From NCBI GenBank assembly GCA_020851255.1, contig JADZDA010000037.1, forward strand, positions 1 to 42,146: a stretch of 42,146 bases of DNA. Direction: 5' to 3'. Below, one piece after another: positions 31,789-41,081 of this stretch (positions within the stretch are counted from its first letter, which is position 1; each line of letters starts with the position of its first letter). The position numbers and the translations under genes are program-made. The notes under the pieces are model-generated. The model ran no database searches, was not told the DNA's origin, and saw nothing but the letters and a program-made list of their open reading frames with translations. The stretch comes from Burkholderiales bacterium. GTDB lineage: Bacteria; Pseudomonadota; Gammaproteobacteria; Burkholderiales; Casimicrobiaceae.

Positions 31789-34158
31789 ATGCCCCGCGCC
31801 CGCGCATCGCGCGCCCTCTCCGCGCTCGCCGCAGCCCTGGGTGCGGCCGCGGAGCTGGCCGCGCAGACGCCGGCCCCGGTGCCGGCGGCGCCACCGCCGC
31901 CGCTCGTGTTGCGACCTGCCCGCGAGATCGCGCCGGCGGCCGCGCCGGTGCCGGCGCCCGCGCCCGGCACCCGGGCCTCGGCGCCGCAGCGTCCGCGCGT
32001 CGGCACCGCGGACGACACCGAGCGCGGCATCGTCTTCCTGCGCGCCGACCGGCTCGAGGGCGTCGCCGAACGCGAGGTCCGCGCCGAGGGCCGGGTCGAG
32101 CTGCGCGCGCGGCGCGAGACCGTGCTCGCCGACCGCCTGGTCTACGACCTCGAGCGCGACGAACTGCGCGCGAGCGGCAACGTCGTCCTGCGCCAGGGCG
32201 TGGACTGGATCACCGGCCCCGAGCTCGTCTACAAGCGGGACGACCAAACCGGCTCGCTCGAGTCGCCGAAGTTCTCGTTCGGGCAGACCGGCGCGCGCGG
32301 CGACGCGGCGAAGATCACGTTCGCCGGGCCCGACCGCTACGACGTCGCCGATGGCCGGTACACGACCTGCGTCGCGCCGCGCGAGGACTGGTTCCTGCAG
32401 ACGCGCGAGCTCGAGATCGACACGCAGCGGATGGTCGGCACCGCCCGCGACGCGACGGTGCGTTTCTTCGGCGCGCCGCTCTTCTACGCGCCCTGGATCG
32501 AGTTCCCGCTGTCCAACGCGCGCAAGAGCGGATTCCTCGTGCCGACGGCCGGCTCGTCGGGCGCGCGCGGCGTCGAGTTCGCGCTCCCCTATTATTTCAA
32601 CCTCGCGCCGAACTACGACGCGACGCTCACGCCGCGGATCATGAGCAAGCGCGGCCTGCAGCTCGGCGGCCAGTTCCGCTACCTGTACGGCGGCGACCAC
32701 GGCGGCGGCGGCGAGGCCGACGCGCAGGTGCTGCCCGACGACCGGCAGACGAGCAGCACGCGCTACGCGCTGGTCTGGCGGCACGCGCAGCAGATCGCGC
32801 CGGGCTGGGGCGGCTACGTCGACCTGAACAAGGTGTCCGACGACAAGTACTTCGCCGACCTGGCCGACCGCATCTCGGTCACGTCGCAGACGACGTTGCC
32901 GCGCGAGGCGGGCGTCACCTACGCCGGCGGGCCGTGGACGCTGCTCGCGCGCGTGCAGTCGTTCCAGACGCTGCAGGATCCGAACGCGCCCATCGTGCCG
33001 CCGTACCACCGCGTACCGCAGGTGATCGGCACGCTGGCGGAGACCGACTGGGCCGGGATCTCGGTCTCGGGGTTCGGCGAATACACCCGCTTCCGCTCGA
33101 CGCAGCTCACGCAGGGCTCGCGGGCGGTCCTCTACCCGCAGGTCGCGTGGAAGCGCGGCGCGCCCGGGTGGTTCTTCGCGGCGCGCACCGGCGTGCACCT
33201 GCGCCGCTACGACCTCGACGAGAGCTTCGGCGGCGACCCCGAGCGCAACCTCGCCATCCCGATCACCAGCGTCGACGCGGGCGTCGTGTTCGAGCGCGAC
33301 TGGCGGCTCTTCGGCGTCGACTTCGTCAACACGCTCGAGCCGCGCGCCTACTACGTCTACATCCCGTTCCGCGAGCAGAACTCGCTGCCGGTGTTCGACT
33401 CGGCGATCGACGACTACAACTTCGGCCAGCTCTTCACCGAGAACCGCTACCTGGGCCAGGACCGCATCGGCGATACCAACCAGCTGACGCTCGGCGTGAC
33501 CTCGCGGCTGCTCGACCCGGGCACCGGCGCGGAGCGGCTGCGCGTCGCGCTCGCGCAGCGCTTCTACTTCGAGGACCAGCGGGTCACGCTGAACGAAGTG
33601 CCGCGCTCGGCGTCGTCGTCGGACATCCTGCTCGCCGTCGAGGGCCGGATCTCGGAGGCCTGGGCGGTCGCGGGGCTGGTCCAGCAGAACCTCGATCGCG
33701 GCCAGAACGAGCGGTTCAACGTCGCGGTCCGGTACACGCCCGAGCCGGGCCGCGTGATCTCGGCCGGGTATCGCTTCACGCGGCAGCTCGTCAACCCCAA
33801 CGGCTCGACCGAGCAGATCAGGCAGATCGACCTGGCGGCGCAGTGGCCGGTCGGCGGCCGCTGGACGCTGCTCGGCCGCTTCAACTACGCGCTCAACGAC
33901 CGCAAGCTCCTCGAGGGCATCGCGGGCGTCGAGTACAATGGCGACTGCTGGGCGCTGCGCGCCGTGCTGCACCGGCTCGCGACGACGGTCGACCAGACCA
34001 ACACGTCGTTCTTCATCCAGCTCGAGCTGAACGGCCTCGCGCGCGTCGGCACGAGTCCGCTGGACCTGCTCCGGCGCAGCGTTCCCGGCTACGTCCCGGT
34101 GAACGATCCGTCGCGCATGCTCCGCGACGACGGCGCGGGCCCGCTGCCCGAGTTCTGA
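31789..34158 (+). CDS. lptD: LPS-assembly protein LptD
   Basis: OstA-like N-domain (GIVFLRADRLEGVAEREVRAEGRVELRARRETVLADRLVYDLERDELRASGNVVLRQG); LptD barrel motifs APWIEFPLSNARKSGFLVPT; surA downstream. Confidence 0.96.
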   Translation: MPRARASRALSALAAALGAAAELAAQTPAPVPAAPPPPLVLRPAREIAPAAAPVPAPAPGTRASAPQRPRVGTADDTERGIVFLRADRLEGVAEREVRAEGRVELRARRETVLADRLVYDLERDELRASGNVVLRQGVDWITGPELVYKRDDQTGSLESPKFSFGQTGARGDAAKITFAGPDRYDVADGRYTTCVAPREDWFLQTRELEIDTQRMVGTARDATVRFFGAPLFYAPWIEFPLSNARKSGFLVPTAGSSGARGVEFALPYYFNLAPNYDATLTPRIMSKRGLQLGGQFRYLYGGDHGGGGEADAQVLPDDRQTSSTRYALVWRHAQQIAPGWGGYVDLNKVSDDKYFADLADRISVTSQTTLPREAGVTYAGGPWTLLARVQSFQTLQDPNAPIVPPYHRVPQVIGTLAETDWAGISVSGFGEYTRFRSTQLTQGSRAVLYPQVAWKRGAPGWFFAARTGVHLRRYDLDESFGGDPERNLAIPITSVDAGVVFERDWRLFGVDFVNTLEPRAYYVYIPFREQNSLPVFDSAIDDYNFGQLFTENRYLGQDRIGDTNQLTLGVTSRLLDPGTGAERLRVALAQRFYFEDQRVTLNEVPRSASSSDILLAVEGRISEAWAVAGLVQQNLDRGQNERFNVAVRYTPEPGRVISAGYRFTRQLVNPNGSTEQIRQIDLAAQWPVGGRWTLLGRFNYALNDRKLLEGIAGVEYNGDCWALRAVLHRLATTVDQTNTSFFIQLELNGLARVGTSPLDLLRRSVPGYVPVNDPSRMLRDDGAGPLPEF

Positions 34159-34167
34159 GGTGTCCCG

Positions 34168-35526
34168 ATGGCGATCCGTCGACTGGTGATTCCGATGCTC
34201 GCGAGCGCCGCGCTCGCGGCCCAAGCGTACGCCCAGGCGCCGCTCGGTCCCCGGCCGCTGCCGCCGGGCGCGCGGCCGGCGGCGCCGGCCGCCCCGCCGG
34301 GACCGGTCGCGCTCGATCGCGTCGTCGCCGTCGTCAACGACGAAGCGCTCACGCAGTACGAGATGAACGAGCAGAAGCGCGTGCTGCTCCAGCAGTTGCG
34401 CGAGTCCCGGCTGCAGCCGCCGGCGCCGGACGTGCTCGACAAGCAGGTGATCGAGCGGCTGATCACCGAGCGCGCGTTGCTGCAGTTCGCCAAGGACACC
34501 GGCATCCGCGTCGACGACACGACCGTCGAGCGGACGATCCTGCGGATCGCGCAGGAGAACAAGCTCACGCCCGAGGAGTTCCGGCGCGTCCTCGACCGCG
34601 AGGGCATCGCCTACGCGAAGTACCGCGAGGACGTGCGCCGCGAGCTCACGGTCCAGCGGCTGCGCGACCGCGAGGTCGACAGCCGGATCTTCGTGTCCGA
34701 CGCCGAGGTCGACCAGCACCTCGCCACCGTCGCCTCGCAGGCCGGCGGCGAGAACGAGTACCTGCTCGCGCACATCCTCGTGCGCGTGCCGGAGCAGAGC
34801 TCGCCCGAGCAGATCGAGCAGCGCCGCGCGCGCGCCGAGGAGGCGCTCGCGCGGGTGCGCGCGGGCACGGCGTTCGCGCAGGTCGCGGCGACCTATTCCG
34901 ACGCGACCGACGCGCAGCAGGGCGGGAACCTCGGCTGGCGGACGCCGGCGCGCATGCCGTCGGTGTTCGTCGATCCGGTGCGCGGACTGAAGAAAGGGGA
35001 GGCCTCCGCCGTGCTGCGCAGCCCGGCCGGGTTCCACATCGTGCAGCTCGCCGACGAGCGCAGCCGCAACCAGGCGACGGTGGTCCAGCAGACGCGCGTG
35101 CGCCACATCCTCGTCAAGGTGAACGAGCTCACGTCGGAGAACGAGGCCAGGGCGAAGATCGACCGGATCCGCGAGCGCATCGAGGGCGGCGCGAAGTTCG
35201 AGGACCTCGCGCGCGTGAATTCCGAGGACGCCTCGTCGGCGCGCGGCGGCGACCTGGGCTGGATCAGCCCGAACGACACCGTGCCCGACTTCGAGCGCGC
35301 GATGGCGCAATTGAAGCCCAACGAACTGTCGGCGCCGGTGCGCACGCCGTTCGGCTGGCACCTGCTGCAGGTGCTCGAGCGGCGCGAGCAGGACGTGTCC
35401 AGGGACCGCACGCGCGACCAGGCGCGCCTGGCGCTGCGCCAGCGCAAGGCCGACGAACAGTTCCAGGAGTTCGTGCGGCAGACTCGCGACCGCGCCTACG
35501 TCGAGATCAAGGCCGACGAGCGCTGA
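34168..35526 (+). CDS. surA: Peptidyl-prolyl isomerase / periplasmic chaperone SurA
   Basis: LDRVVAVVNDEALTQYEMNEQ, two parvulin domains (AHILVRVPE... and VRHILVKVNE...), directly after lptD. Confidence 0.97.
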   Translation: MAIRRLVIPMLASAALAAQAYAQAPLGPRPLPPGARPAAPAAPPGPVALDRVVAVVNDEALTQYEMNEQKRVLLQQLRESRLQPPAPDVLDKQVIERLITERALLQFAKDTGIRVDDTTVERTILRIAQENKLTPEEFRRVLDREGIAYAKYREDVRRELTVQRLRDREVDSRIFVSDAEVDQHLATVASQAGGENEYLLAHILVRVPEQSSPEQIEQRRARAEEALARVRAGTAFAQVAATYSDATDAQQGGNLGWRTPARMPSVFVDPVRGLKKGEASAVLRSPAGFHIVQLADERSRNQATVVQQTRVRHILVKVNELTSENEARAKIDRIRERIEGGAKFEDLARVNSEDASSARGGDLGWISPNDTVPDFERAMAQLKPNELSAPVRTPFGWHLLQVLERREQDVSRDRTRDQARLALRQRKADEQFQEFVRQTRDRAYVEIKADER

Positions 35527-35542
35527 GGGCCCCGGCCCGGTG

Positions 35543-36028
35543 CTACGCCGCCGGCGCGCCGGCGATCCGCTTGGTCATGATCACGCAGTCGAGCCAGGCG
35601 CCGGGCGCGAGTTCGTGGCGCGCCCCGGACTCCGGCGTCCAGCCCAGCGCCCGGTAGAAAGGGACCGCGTTCTGCGACGCGTGCAGCAGGAGCGCGCTGC
35701 GCCCGCGTTCGCGCGCCGCGTCCTCGAGGGCGGCCATCAGCGCACGGCCGACGCCGGCGCGCGCGAAATCGGGATCGACGTAGCAGCCTTCGACGACGCC
35801 CTCGACCGGGTGGAGCTGGGCGAAGCCGGCGATGCGCCCGTCGTCGTCCTCGGCGACCAGGACGACGCGCGCCTCGATCGGCTCGACATAGGTCTCCGGC
35901 GTCGTGCGGCCCGACCAGGCGGCGACGCTCTCGGGCGGGTAGTGCGACGACGCGGTCTCGCGGATCGCGCGCGTGTGGATCGCCCAGATCGCGGTCGCGT
36001 CGTTGGGAACCGCGCGCCGGATGCGCAA
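35543..36028 (-). CDS. GNAT family N-acetyltransferase
   Basis: MRIRRAVPNDATAIWAIHTRAIRE...VDPDFARAGVGRALMAALEDAARERG...ASQNAVPFYRALGW. Confidence 0.93.
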   Translation of the reverse strand: MRIRRAVPNDATAIWAIHTRAIRETASSHYPPESVAAWSGRTTPETYVEPIEARVVLVAEDDDGRIAGFAQLHPVEGVVEGCYVDPDFARAGVGRALMAALEDAARERGRSALLLHASQNAVPFYRALGWTPESGARHELAPGAWLDCVIMTKRIAGAPAA

Positions 36029-36044
36029 CAGGCGCCCGTCCGCG

Positions 36045-36251
36045 TTATTTCCAGCTGAAGTACGAGTACGCCTTCTGCGCGAGACGGCCCAGGTCCATGA
36101 CGCGCCGCTCAGCCAGGTCGCGCGGCGACTTGTCCCACCAGATCGCGCGGCTCGTCTTCTGCTCGTCCGGCAGATGGGGCTTGCGGTCGATCAGTTCGCG
36201 GACGAACCGGGTGTGTTCGGACTCGTAGTGGCGGGCGGGCAGCATTCCCAT
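36045..36251 (-). CDS. DUF3460-like small protein (internal ATG start proposed)
   Basis: HYESEHTRFVRELIDRKPHLPDEQKTSRAIWWDKSPRDLAERR...AQKAYSYF; the track start at 36287 overlaps a TAGAAT -10-like element, favouring the ATG at 36251. Confidence 0.75.
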   Translation of the reverse strand: MGMLPARHYESEHTRFVRELIDRKPHLPDEQKTSRAIWWDKSPRDLAERRVMDLGRLAQKAYSYFSWK

Positions 36252-36408
36252 CGCAGGCTCCGGGCCGTTGGTCGGCGCGACACCCATTCTACCGGCCCCG
36301 GCCGGCCGGCGACTTGAAGCCGGTCAAGGATCCGGGCCGCCCGCGGCCACGGCGGGGCGGGCGCGGCCACGCGGACCCGAAGCGCGAGCGCCGCGGCGAC
36401 GAGACGAC

Positions 36409-37572
36409 CTACCCGGGCAGCCGCCCGCTGACGATCCGGTAGGCGTAGAGCCGGCACTCGATCGCGCCGTTCCACAACGGGATGCGGCGCTCGGCCATGA
36501 GCCCGAATTTCTTCGGCAGGTCGGGATCGCCGGAGAACAGCCACGCGGTCCAGCCGGCGTAGCGGGCCTTGAGCGCGTCGCCCCACGCGGGGTACATAGC
36601 GGCGATCCGCTCGCGATCCTCGAGCCTTACGCCGTAAGGCGGATTGGCGATCAGCACGCCGGACGCCGCGGGAGCGGGGCGCGACAGCGCGTCGGCCTGC
36701 TCGACGCGCAGGAATCCCTCGACCTGCGCCGCCGCCGCGTTGGCGCGCGTCTTCGCGACCGCGGCCGCGTGCCTGTCGCTCGCGTGGATCGACGGCTCCG
36801 CCGGCGGGGGGCGCACACGGTCGCGCGCCTTCTGCTTCAACCGCTGCCACGCGGGTCCGTCGAACCACGCGAGCTTCTGGAAACCGAAGCTCCGCGCGAG
36901 CCCGGGCGCGCGGTCGGCGGCGATCATCGCCGCCTCGATGGCGATCGTGCCGCTGCCGCACATCGGGTCGAGGAACGCGGTGCCCGGGCGCCAGCCGGCG
37001 AGCGCGATCAGGCCCGCGGCGAGGTTCTCGCGCAGCGGCGCCTCCTCGGTGTCGCGCCGCCATCCGCGCTTGAACAGGGGCTCGCCGGACGTGTCGAGGT
37101 AGAGCGTCGCCTCGCGGTCGGTCAGGTAGGCGTGGATGCGCACGTCGGGCAGCCGCTTGTCGACCGACGGCCGCCGTCCCTGCTCGTCGCGGAAGCGGTC
37201 GCACACCGCGTCCTTGACCGTCAGCGTGGCGAACTCGAGGCTTTTCAGCGGCGACCGTGTCGCGGCGACGTCGACGCGGATCTTGCGGTCGGCGTGGAAA
37301 TGGCTCCCCCACGGCACCGAGCGCGCGAGGGCGTTCAGGTCGCGTTCGTCGCGGTAGCCTCCGCCGCCGACGCGCCAGAGCACGCGGCTCGCGAGCCGCG
37401 ACTCGAGATTGGCGGCGTACGCGAGCGTGAGCGGCCCGGCGAACGCGACGCCGCCGTCGGTGGGCTTCACGTCGGCCGCGTCGAGCGCCGTCAGCTCGGC
37501 GGCCAGCGCGGACTCGAGTCCGCGCGGGCAGGGCGCGAAGAACCGTTCGGCGCCGGTCGTGCGGACGTTCAT
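36409..37572 (-). CDS. THUMP-domain class I SAM-dependent RNA methyltransferase (RlmL N-terminal-like)
   Basis: ERFFAPCPRGLESALAAEL, FLDPMCGSGTIAIEAAMIAADRAPGL, GVLIANPPYGVRL. Confidence 0.93.
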   Translation of the reverse strand: MNVRTTGAERFFAPCPRGLESALAAELTALDAADVKPTDGGVAFAGPLTLAYAANLESRLASRVLWRVGGGGYRDERDLNALARSVPWGSHFHADRKIRVDVAATRSPLKSLEFATLTVKDAVCDRFRDEQGRRPSVDKRLPDVRIHAYLTDREATLYLDTSGEPLFKRGWRRDTEEAPLRENLAAGLIALAGWRPGTAFLDPMCGSGTIAIEAAMIAADRAPGLARSFGFQKLAWFDGPAWQRLKQKARDRVRPPPAEPSIHASDRHAAAVAKTRANAAAAQVEGFLRVEQADALSRPAPAASGVLIANPPYGVRLEDRERIAAMYPAWGDALKARYAGWTAWLFSGDPDLPKKFGLMAERRIPLWNGAIECRLYAYRIVSGRLPG

Positions 37573-37603
37573 CTCGCGCTCGCGCGGCGCGCGGGCCGCG
37601 CGC

Positions 37604-38026
37604 TCAGAACGGCTTCATCACGACGAGGAAGACGACGCCGACGAGCACCGGCAGCGCGGGGATCTCGTTCAGCCACCGGTAGTACACATGGCCGTGCATG
37701 TCGCGGCCGTCGCGGAAATCCGCGACCAGCCGGCCCAGGTAGACGTGGTAGCCGAGCAGGATCGCGACCAGCGCGAGCTTCACGTACAGCCATCCGCCGG
37801 TGATGCCGTAGCCCAGCCACAGCCAGGTCCCGAACACGACGGTGAGCACCATCGACGGCGTCATGATGCCGCGGTAGAGCTTGCGCTCCATCGTCTTGAA
37901 CCGCTCCCGCCCGATCGTGTCGTCGGCGGGCGCCATCGCGTGGTAGACGAACAGGCGCGGCAGGTAGAAGAGCCCCGCGTACCAGGCGACCATGAAGACG
38001 ATGTGCAGCGACTTGACCGTGAGCAT
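37604..38026 (-). CDS. hemJ: Protoporphyrinogen oxidase HemJ (CopD-family membrane protein)
   Basis: KSLHIVFMVAWYAGLFYLPRLFVYHA...MERKLYRGIMTPSMVLTVVFGTWLW...YYRWLNEIPALPVLVGVVFLVVMKPF. Confidence 0.93.
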   Translation of the reverse strand: MLTVKSLHIVFMVAWYAGLFYLPRLFVYHAMAPADDTIGRERFKTMERKLYRGIMTPSMVLTVVFGTWLWLGYGITGGWLYVKLALVAILLGYHVYLGRLVADFRDGRDMHGHVYYRWLNEIPALPVLVGVVFLVVMKPF

Positions 38027-38104
38027 GGGCGGTACGGGCGACGGGTTCGGAAATCGGGTTCGGTCCGGTGGGCATGCGCGGCGTCGCCGCGGCGCGGGCG
38101 CCGC

Positions 38105-38911
38105 TCATTTGAGCAGCCGCCGCCGCGTCAGGACGACGGCGACAGTGTAGGCCGCGACCGCGTAGGCCGCCAGCACGGCGACGTGCAGCGCGATGTCCAC
38201 CGGCACGCGACCCAGCATCAGCGGGCGCGCGAGGTCGATCGCATGCTTGAGCGGCAGCGCGCCGGCGACATCCGACAGCCACGCGGGCATCTGGTCGACC
38301 GGGAAGTAGACCCCCGACAGCAGCAGCATCGGCGTGATCACCAGCGTGAAGAAGTAGGTGAAGAAGTCGTAGCCGGGCGCGAGCGCGGTCATCACCAGGC
38401 CGAATCCGCCGAACACCAATCCCACCGCGAATCCGAGCGGCAGGATCCAAAGCGCGAGCCAGGTGTGGCCGTAGCCCAGCGCCATGATGACGGCGAGGAT
38501 CGCGACCGTCGACATCGTGGCCTTGGTCGCCGACCAGACCCATTCGGCGAGGACGACGTCGTCGAGCGCGATCGGCGCGTTGATGATCCCGTCCCAGGTC
38601 CGCTGGACGTGCATCCGCGAGAACGCCGAGTACATGCCCTCGAAGCTCGCGGTGAACATCGCACTCTGGCAGACCATGCCGGTGCCGATGAAGGCGACGT
38701 AGGGCATGCCGCCGACCTCGCCCACCAGCGCGCCCAGGCCGTAGCCCAGCGCGAGCATGTAGAGCAGCGGATCGGCGATGTTGCCCAGCACGCTCGCGAA
38801 GGCGAGCTTGCGCCAGACGAGCAGGTTCCTCCGCCAGACCGGGACGAAGCGCAGCGACAGCGTCGGGAGCGCGTAGCGGCGGGCGGCGGCGGCCGAGGTC
38901 GTGGCGGTCAT
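38105..38911 (-). CDS. NodJ-like ABC-2 type transporter permease
   Basis: WRRNLLVWRKLAFASVLGNIADPLLYMLALGYGLGALVGEVGGMPYVAFIGTGMVCQSAMFTASFEGMYSAFSRM...PMLLLSGVYFPVDQMP. Confidence 0.9.
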   Translation of the reverse strand: MTATTSAAAARRYALPTLSLRFVPVWRRNLLVWRKLAFASVLGNIADPLLYMLALGYGLGALVGEVGGMPYVAFIGTGMVCQSAMFTASFEGMYSAFSRMHVQRTWDGIINAPIALDDVVLAEWVWSATKATMSTVAILAVIMALGYGHTWLALWILPLGFAVGLVFGGFGLVMTALAPGYDFFTYFFTLVITPMLLLSGVYFPVDQMPAWLSDVAGALPLKHAIDLARPLMLGRVPVDIALHVAVLAAYAVAAYTVAVVLTRRRLLK

Positions 38912-38935
38912 CGTCGGGACTCCGGGTGGCGTGCG

Positions 38936-39904
38936 TCAGTAACCGCGATCGCGATCGACGAGCCGGACGAGCGGCCGTCCCTCGCGGGCGCGGGAGAGGT
39001 TGTCGAGGAGCTGCGCGGCGACGACCTCGGGGCGCGGCATCGCGGCGACGTGCGGCGTGCACAGCACTTGCGGATGGCGCCAGAGCGGGTTGTCCGCGGG
39101 CAGCGGCTCGGCCGCGTAGACGTCGAACGCCGCGCCGGCGAGGCGCCCCGTCTCGATCGCCGCGAGCAGCGCCTCCTCGTCGATGATGCCGCCGCGCGAC
39201 GCGCCGATGACGTAGGCGTCGCGCGGCAGCCGCGACAGCGTGCGCGCGCCGACGAGCCCGCGCGTGCGCGCGGTCAGCGGCAGCAGGCAGACGAGGACGT
39301 GGGAGCGCGCCAGGAACGCTTCGAGCGCGCCGTCGCCCGCGTAGGCGCGCGCACCCGGCGGCGCGCGCCCGCTCGTCGTCCACACCGCGAGCGGATAGCC
39401 GAGCTTGCGCAGGACTGCGGCGACCGGCGCGCCCAGCGCGCCGCAGCCCATGAGACCGACGGCGCAGGACGATTCGTCGCGGTGCGCGAGCCGGATCCAG
39501 CGGCCGGCCCGCTGCTGCGCCTCGTAGCGCGGCAGCTCGCGCGCGTGGCGCAGCACCGCCATCGCGACGTACTGCGCGAGCCGCGTCCCCTGGATCGGAT
39601 CGACCGGGCGGACGATCGGCACGCGGGCGGGCAGGTCCGGACAGGCGAGGATCTCGTCGACGCCGGCGCCGGCGGACGCCACGAAGCGCAGCGAATGGAA
39701 TCGCGGTGCGATACCGGCCGGCAGCCGGAACGCGTGGATCGCCTCGAGGTCGGCGGGCGCGGCCGCCGGATCCGTGTGGATCGCGAGCGCGGGCGCCGCG
39801 GCGCGCAGCGCGTCGAGCTGCTGCTCGACGAACTTCGACGTGGGCAGGACGAGGATCGACACGGGGAACCGCGGGCGTCCGGTGCGAGGGCGTGACGGCG
39901 ACAT
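38936..39904 (-). CDS. D-2-hydroxyacid dehydrogenase, glyoxylate/hydroxypyruvate reductase A-like (start taken as ATG at 39904)
   Basis: GLMGCGALGAPVAAVLRKLGYPLAVWTTSGR, LVCLLPLTARTRGLVGARTLSRLPRDAYVIGASRGGIIDEEALLAAIETGRLAGAAFDVYAAEPLP. Confidence 0.9.
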   Translation of the reverse strand: MSPSRPRTGRPRFPVSILVLPTSKFVEQQLDALRAAAPALAIHTDPAAAPADLEAIHAFRLPAGIAPRFHSLRFVASAGAGVDEILACPDLPARVPIVRPVDPIQGTRLAQYVAMAVLRHARELPRYEAQQRAGRWIRLAHRDESSCAVGLMGCGALGAPVAAVLRKLGYPLAVWTTSGRAPPGARAYAGDGALEAFLARSHVLVCLLPLTARTRGLVGARTLSRLPRDAYVIGASRGGIIDEEALLAAIETGRLAGAAFDVYAAEPLPADNPLWRHPQVLCTPHVAAMPRPEVVAAQLLDNLSRAREGRPLVRLVDRDRGY

Positions 39905-39920
39905 TGTGCCCGAACCGATC

Positions 39921-39950
39921 TTGACAGCGCGCGCCGCGCGCACGTAACGT
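39921..39950 (+). promoter_or_regulatory. Candidate sigma70 promoter for the Bug SBP gene
   Basis: TTGACA (39921-39926), 18-bp spacer, TAACGT (39945-39950), 27 bp before the GTG start. Confidence 0.4.
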
Positions 39951-39977
39951 CGCCGATCCGACATCGGAGACGCGAAA

Positions 39978-40967
39978 GTGACGACGAGAACCCGCCATCG
40001 TTTCCCGGCCCTGCTCGCGGCGTTCGCCGCCGCGCTGGCGATCGCGCCGGTCGCCGTCGCGCAGCAGGACTATCCCGCCCGCCCGATCCGGCTGGTCGTC
40101 CCGTATCCGCCGGGCGCGCTCACCGACCTCCTCGCCCGGGCGATCGGCGAGCGGCTCGGCGCGGCGCTCCGGCAGCCGGTCGTCATCGAGAACAAGCCGG
40201 GGGCGGGCACGCTGGTCGGCGCGGAGCTGGTCGCGAAGTCCGCGCCCGACGGCTACACGCTGCTGATGGCGACGTCGACGACGCTCGGCATCAGCCCGGC
40301 GCTCTACAAGCCTTCGCCAATCGATCCGGTGCGCGACTTCGCGCCGGTCTCGCAGGTCGGGTCGGTCAATTTCTTCCTCATCGCGAACCCCGCGTTCCCG
40401 GCGAAGACCGTCGGCGAGGCGATCGAGGCGATCCGCAGGGAACCGGGCCGGTACAACTACGCGTCGGTCGGCAGCGGCAGTCCGCACCACCTGTTCATGG
40501 AATCGCTCAAGACCGAGTTCGGCCTCGTGATCCAGCACGTGCCGTACAAGGGCACGCAGGCGGCGATACCCGATCTCCTGACCGGCAACGTGCAGGTGAT
40601 GTTCGCCGACGCGACGGTGGCGGTGCCCAACATCCAGGCCGGCAAGGTGGCGGCGCTGGGCACGTCGTCGGCGAAACCGACGACGCTCGTGCCGAACGTG
40701 CCGCCGATCGCCGCGACGGTGAAGGGATTCGACTGGGAAGCGTGGCAGGGAATCGTCGCGCCGGCGGCCACGCCCTCGCCGATCGTCGCGAAGCTCGCGG
40801 CCGAACTGCAGCGCATCCAGACGACGCCCGAGTTCCGCGACCAGCTCCGCAAGTTCGGCATGGAGCCGGCGGCGCCGCAGACGGCCGCCGAGTTCGCCGC
40901 GATCGTCGCCGCCGAGCAGCCGCGCTGGGCGAAGGCGGTCAAGGATTCCGGCGCGAAGGTCGATTGA
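39978..40967 (+). CDS. Bug/TctC-family substrate-binding protein (GTG start)
   Basis: YPARPIRLVVPYPPGALTDLLARAIGERLGAALRQPVVIENKPGAGTLVGAELVAKSAPDGYTLLMA. Confidence 0.95.
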   Translation: MTTRTRHRFPALLAAFAAALAIAPVAVAQQDYPARPIRLVVPYPPGALTDLLARAIGERLGAALRQPVVIENKPGAGTLVGAELVAKSAPDGYTLLMATSTTLGISPALYKPSPIDPVRDFAPVSQVGSVNFFLIANPAFPAKTVGEAIEAIRREPGRYNYASVGSGSPHHLFMESLKTEFGLVIQHVPYKGTQAAIPDLLTGNVQVMFADATVAVPNIQAGKVAALGTSSAKPTTLVPNVPPIAATVKGFDWEAWQGIVAPAATPSPIVAKLAAELQRIQTTPEFRDQLRKFGMEPAAPQTAAEFAAIVAAEQPRWAKAVKDSGAKVD

Positions 40968-41081
40968 TAAGGCCCGCGCCGCCGCACGGGCGCACCCGCG
41001 GCGCCCGCATCGCGCCACCCCGATCCAGCGCTTTTCTCCATCTCCACGACCAGTGCCGGCCCGCGCCGGCCACGCCAACCC

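Noticed and set aside
31759-35361. 1200-aa minus-strand ORF opposite lptD/surA
   Set aside because: Shadow ORF; LptD and SurA motifs are clear on the plus strand.
31035-35657. 1540-aa plus-strand ORF across amgK antisense, lptD and surA
   Set aside because: Alternate-frame Arg/Ala-rich read-through, not a plausible giant protein.
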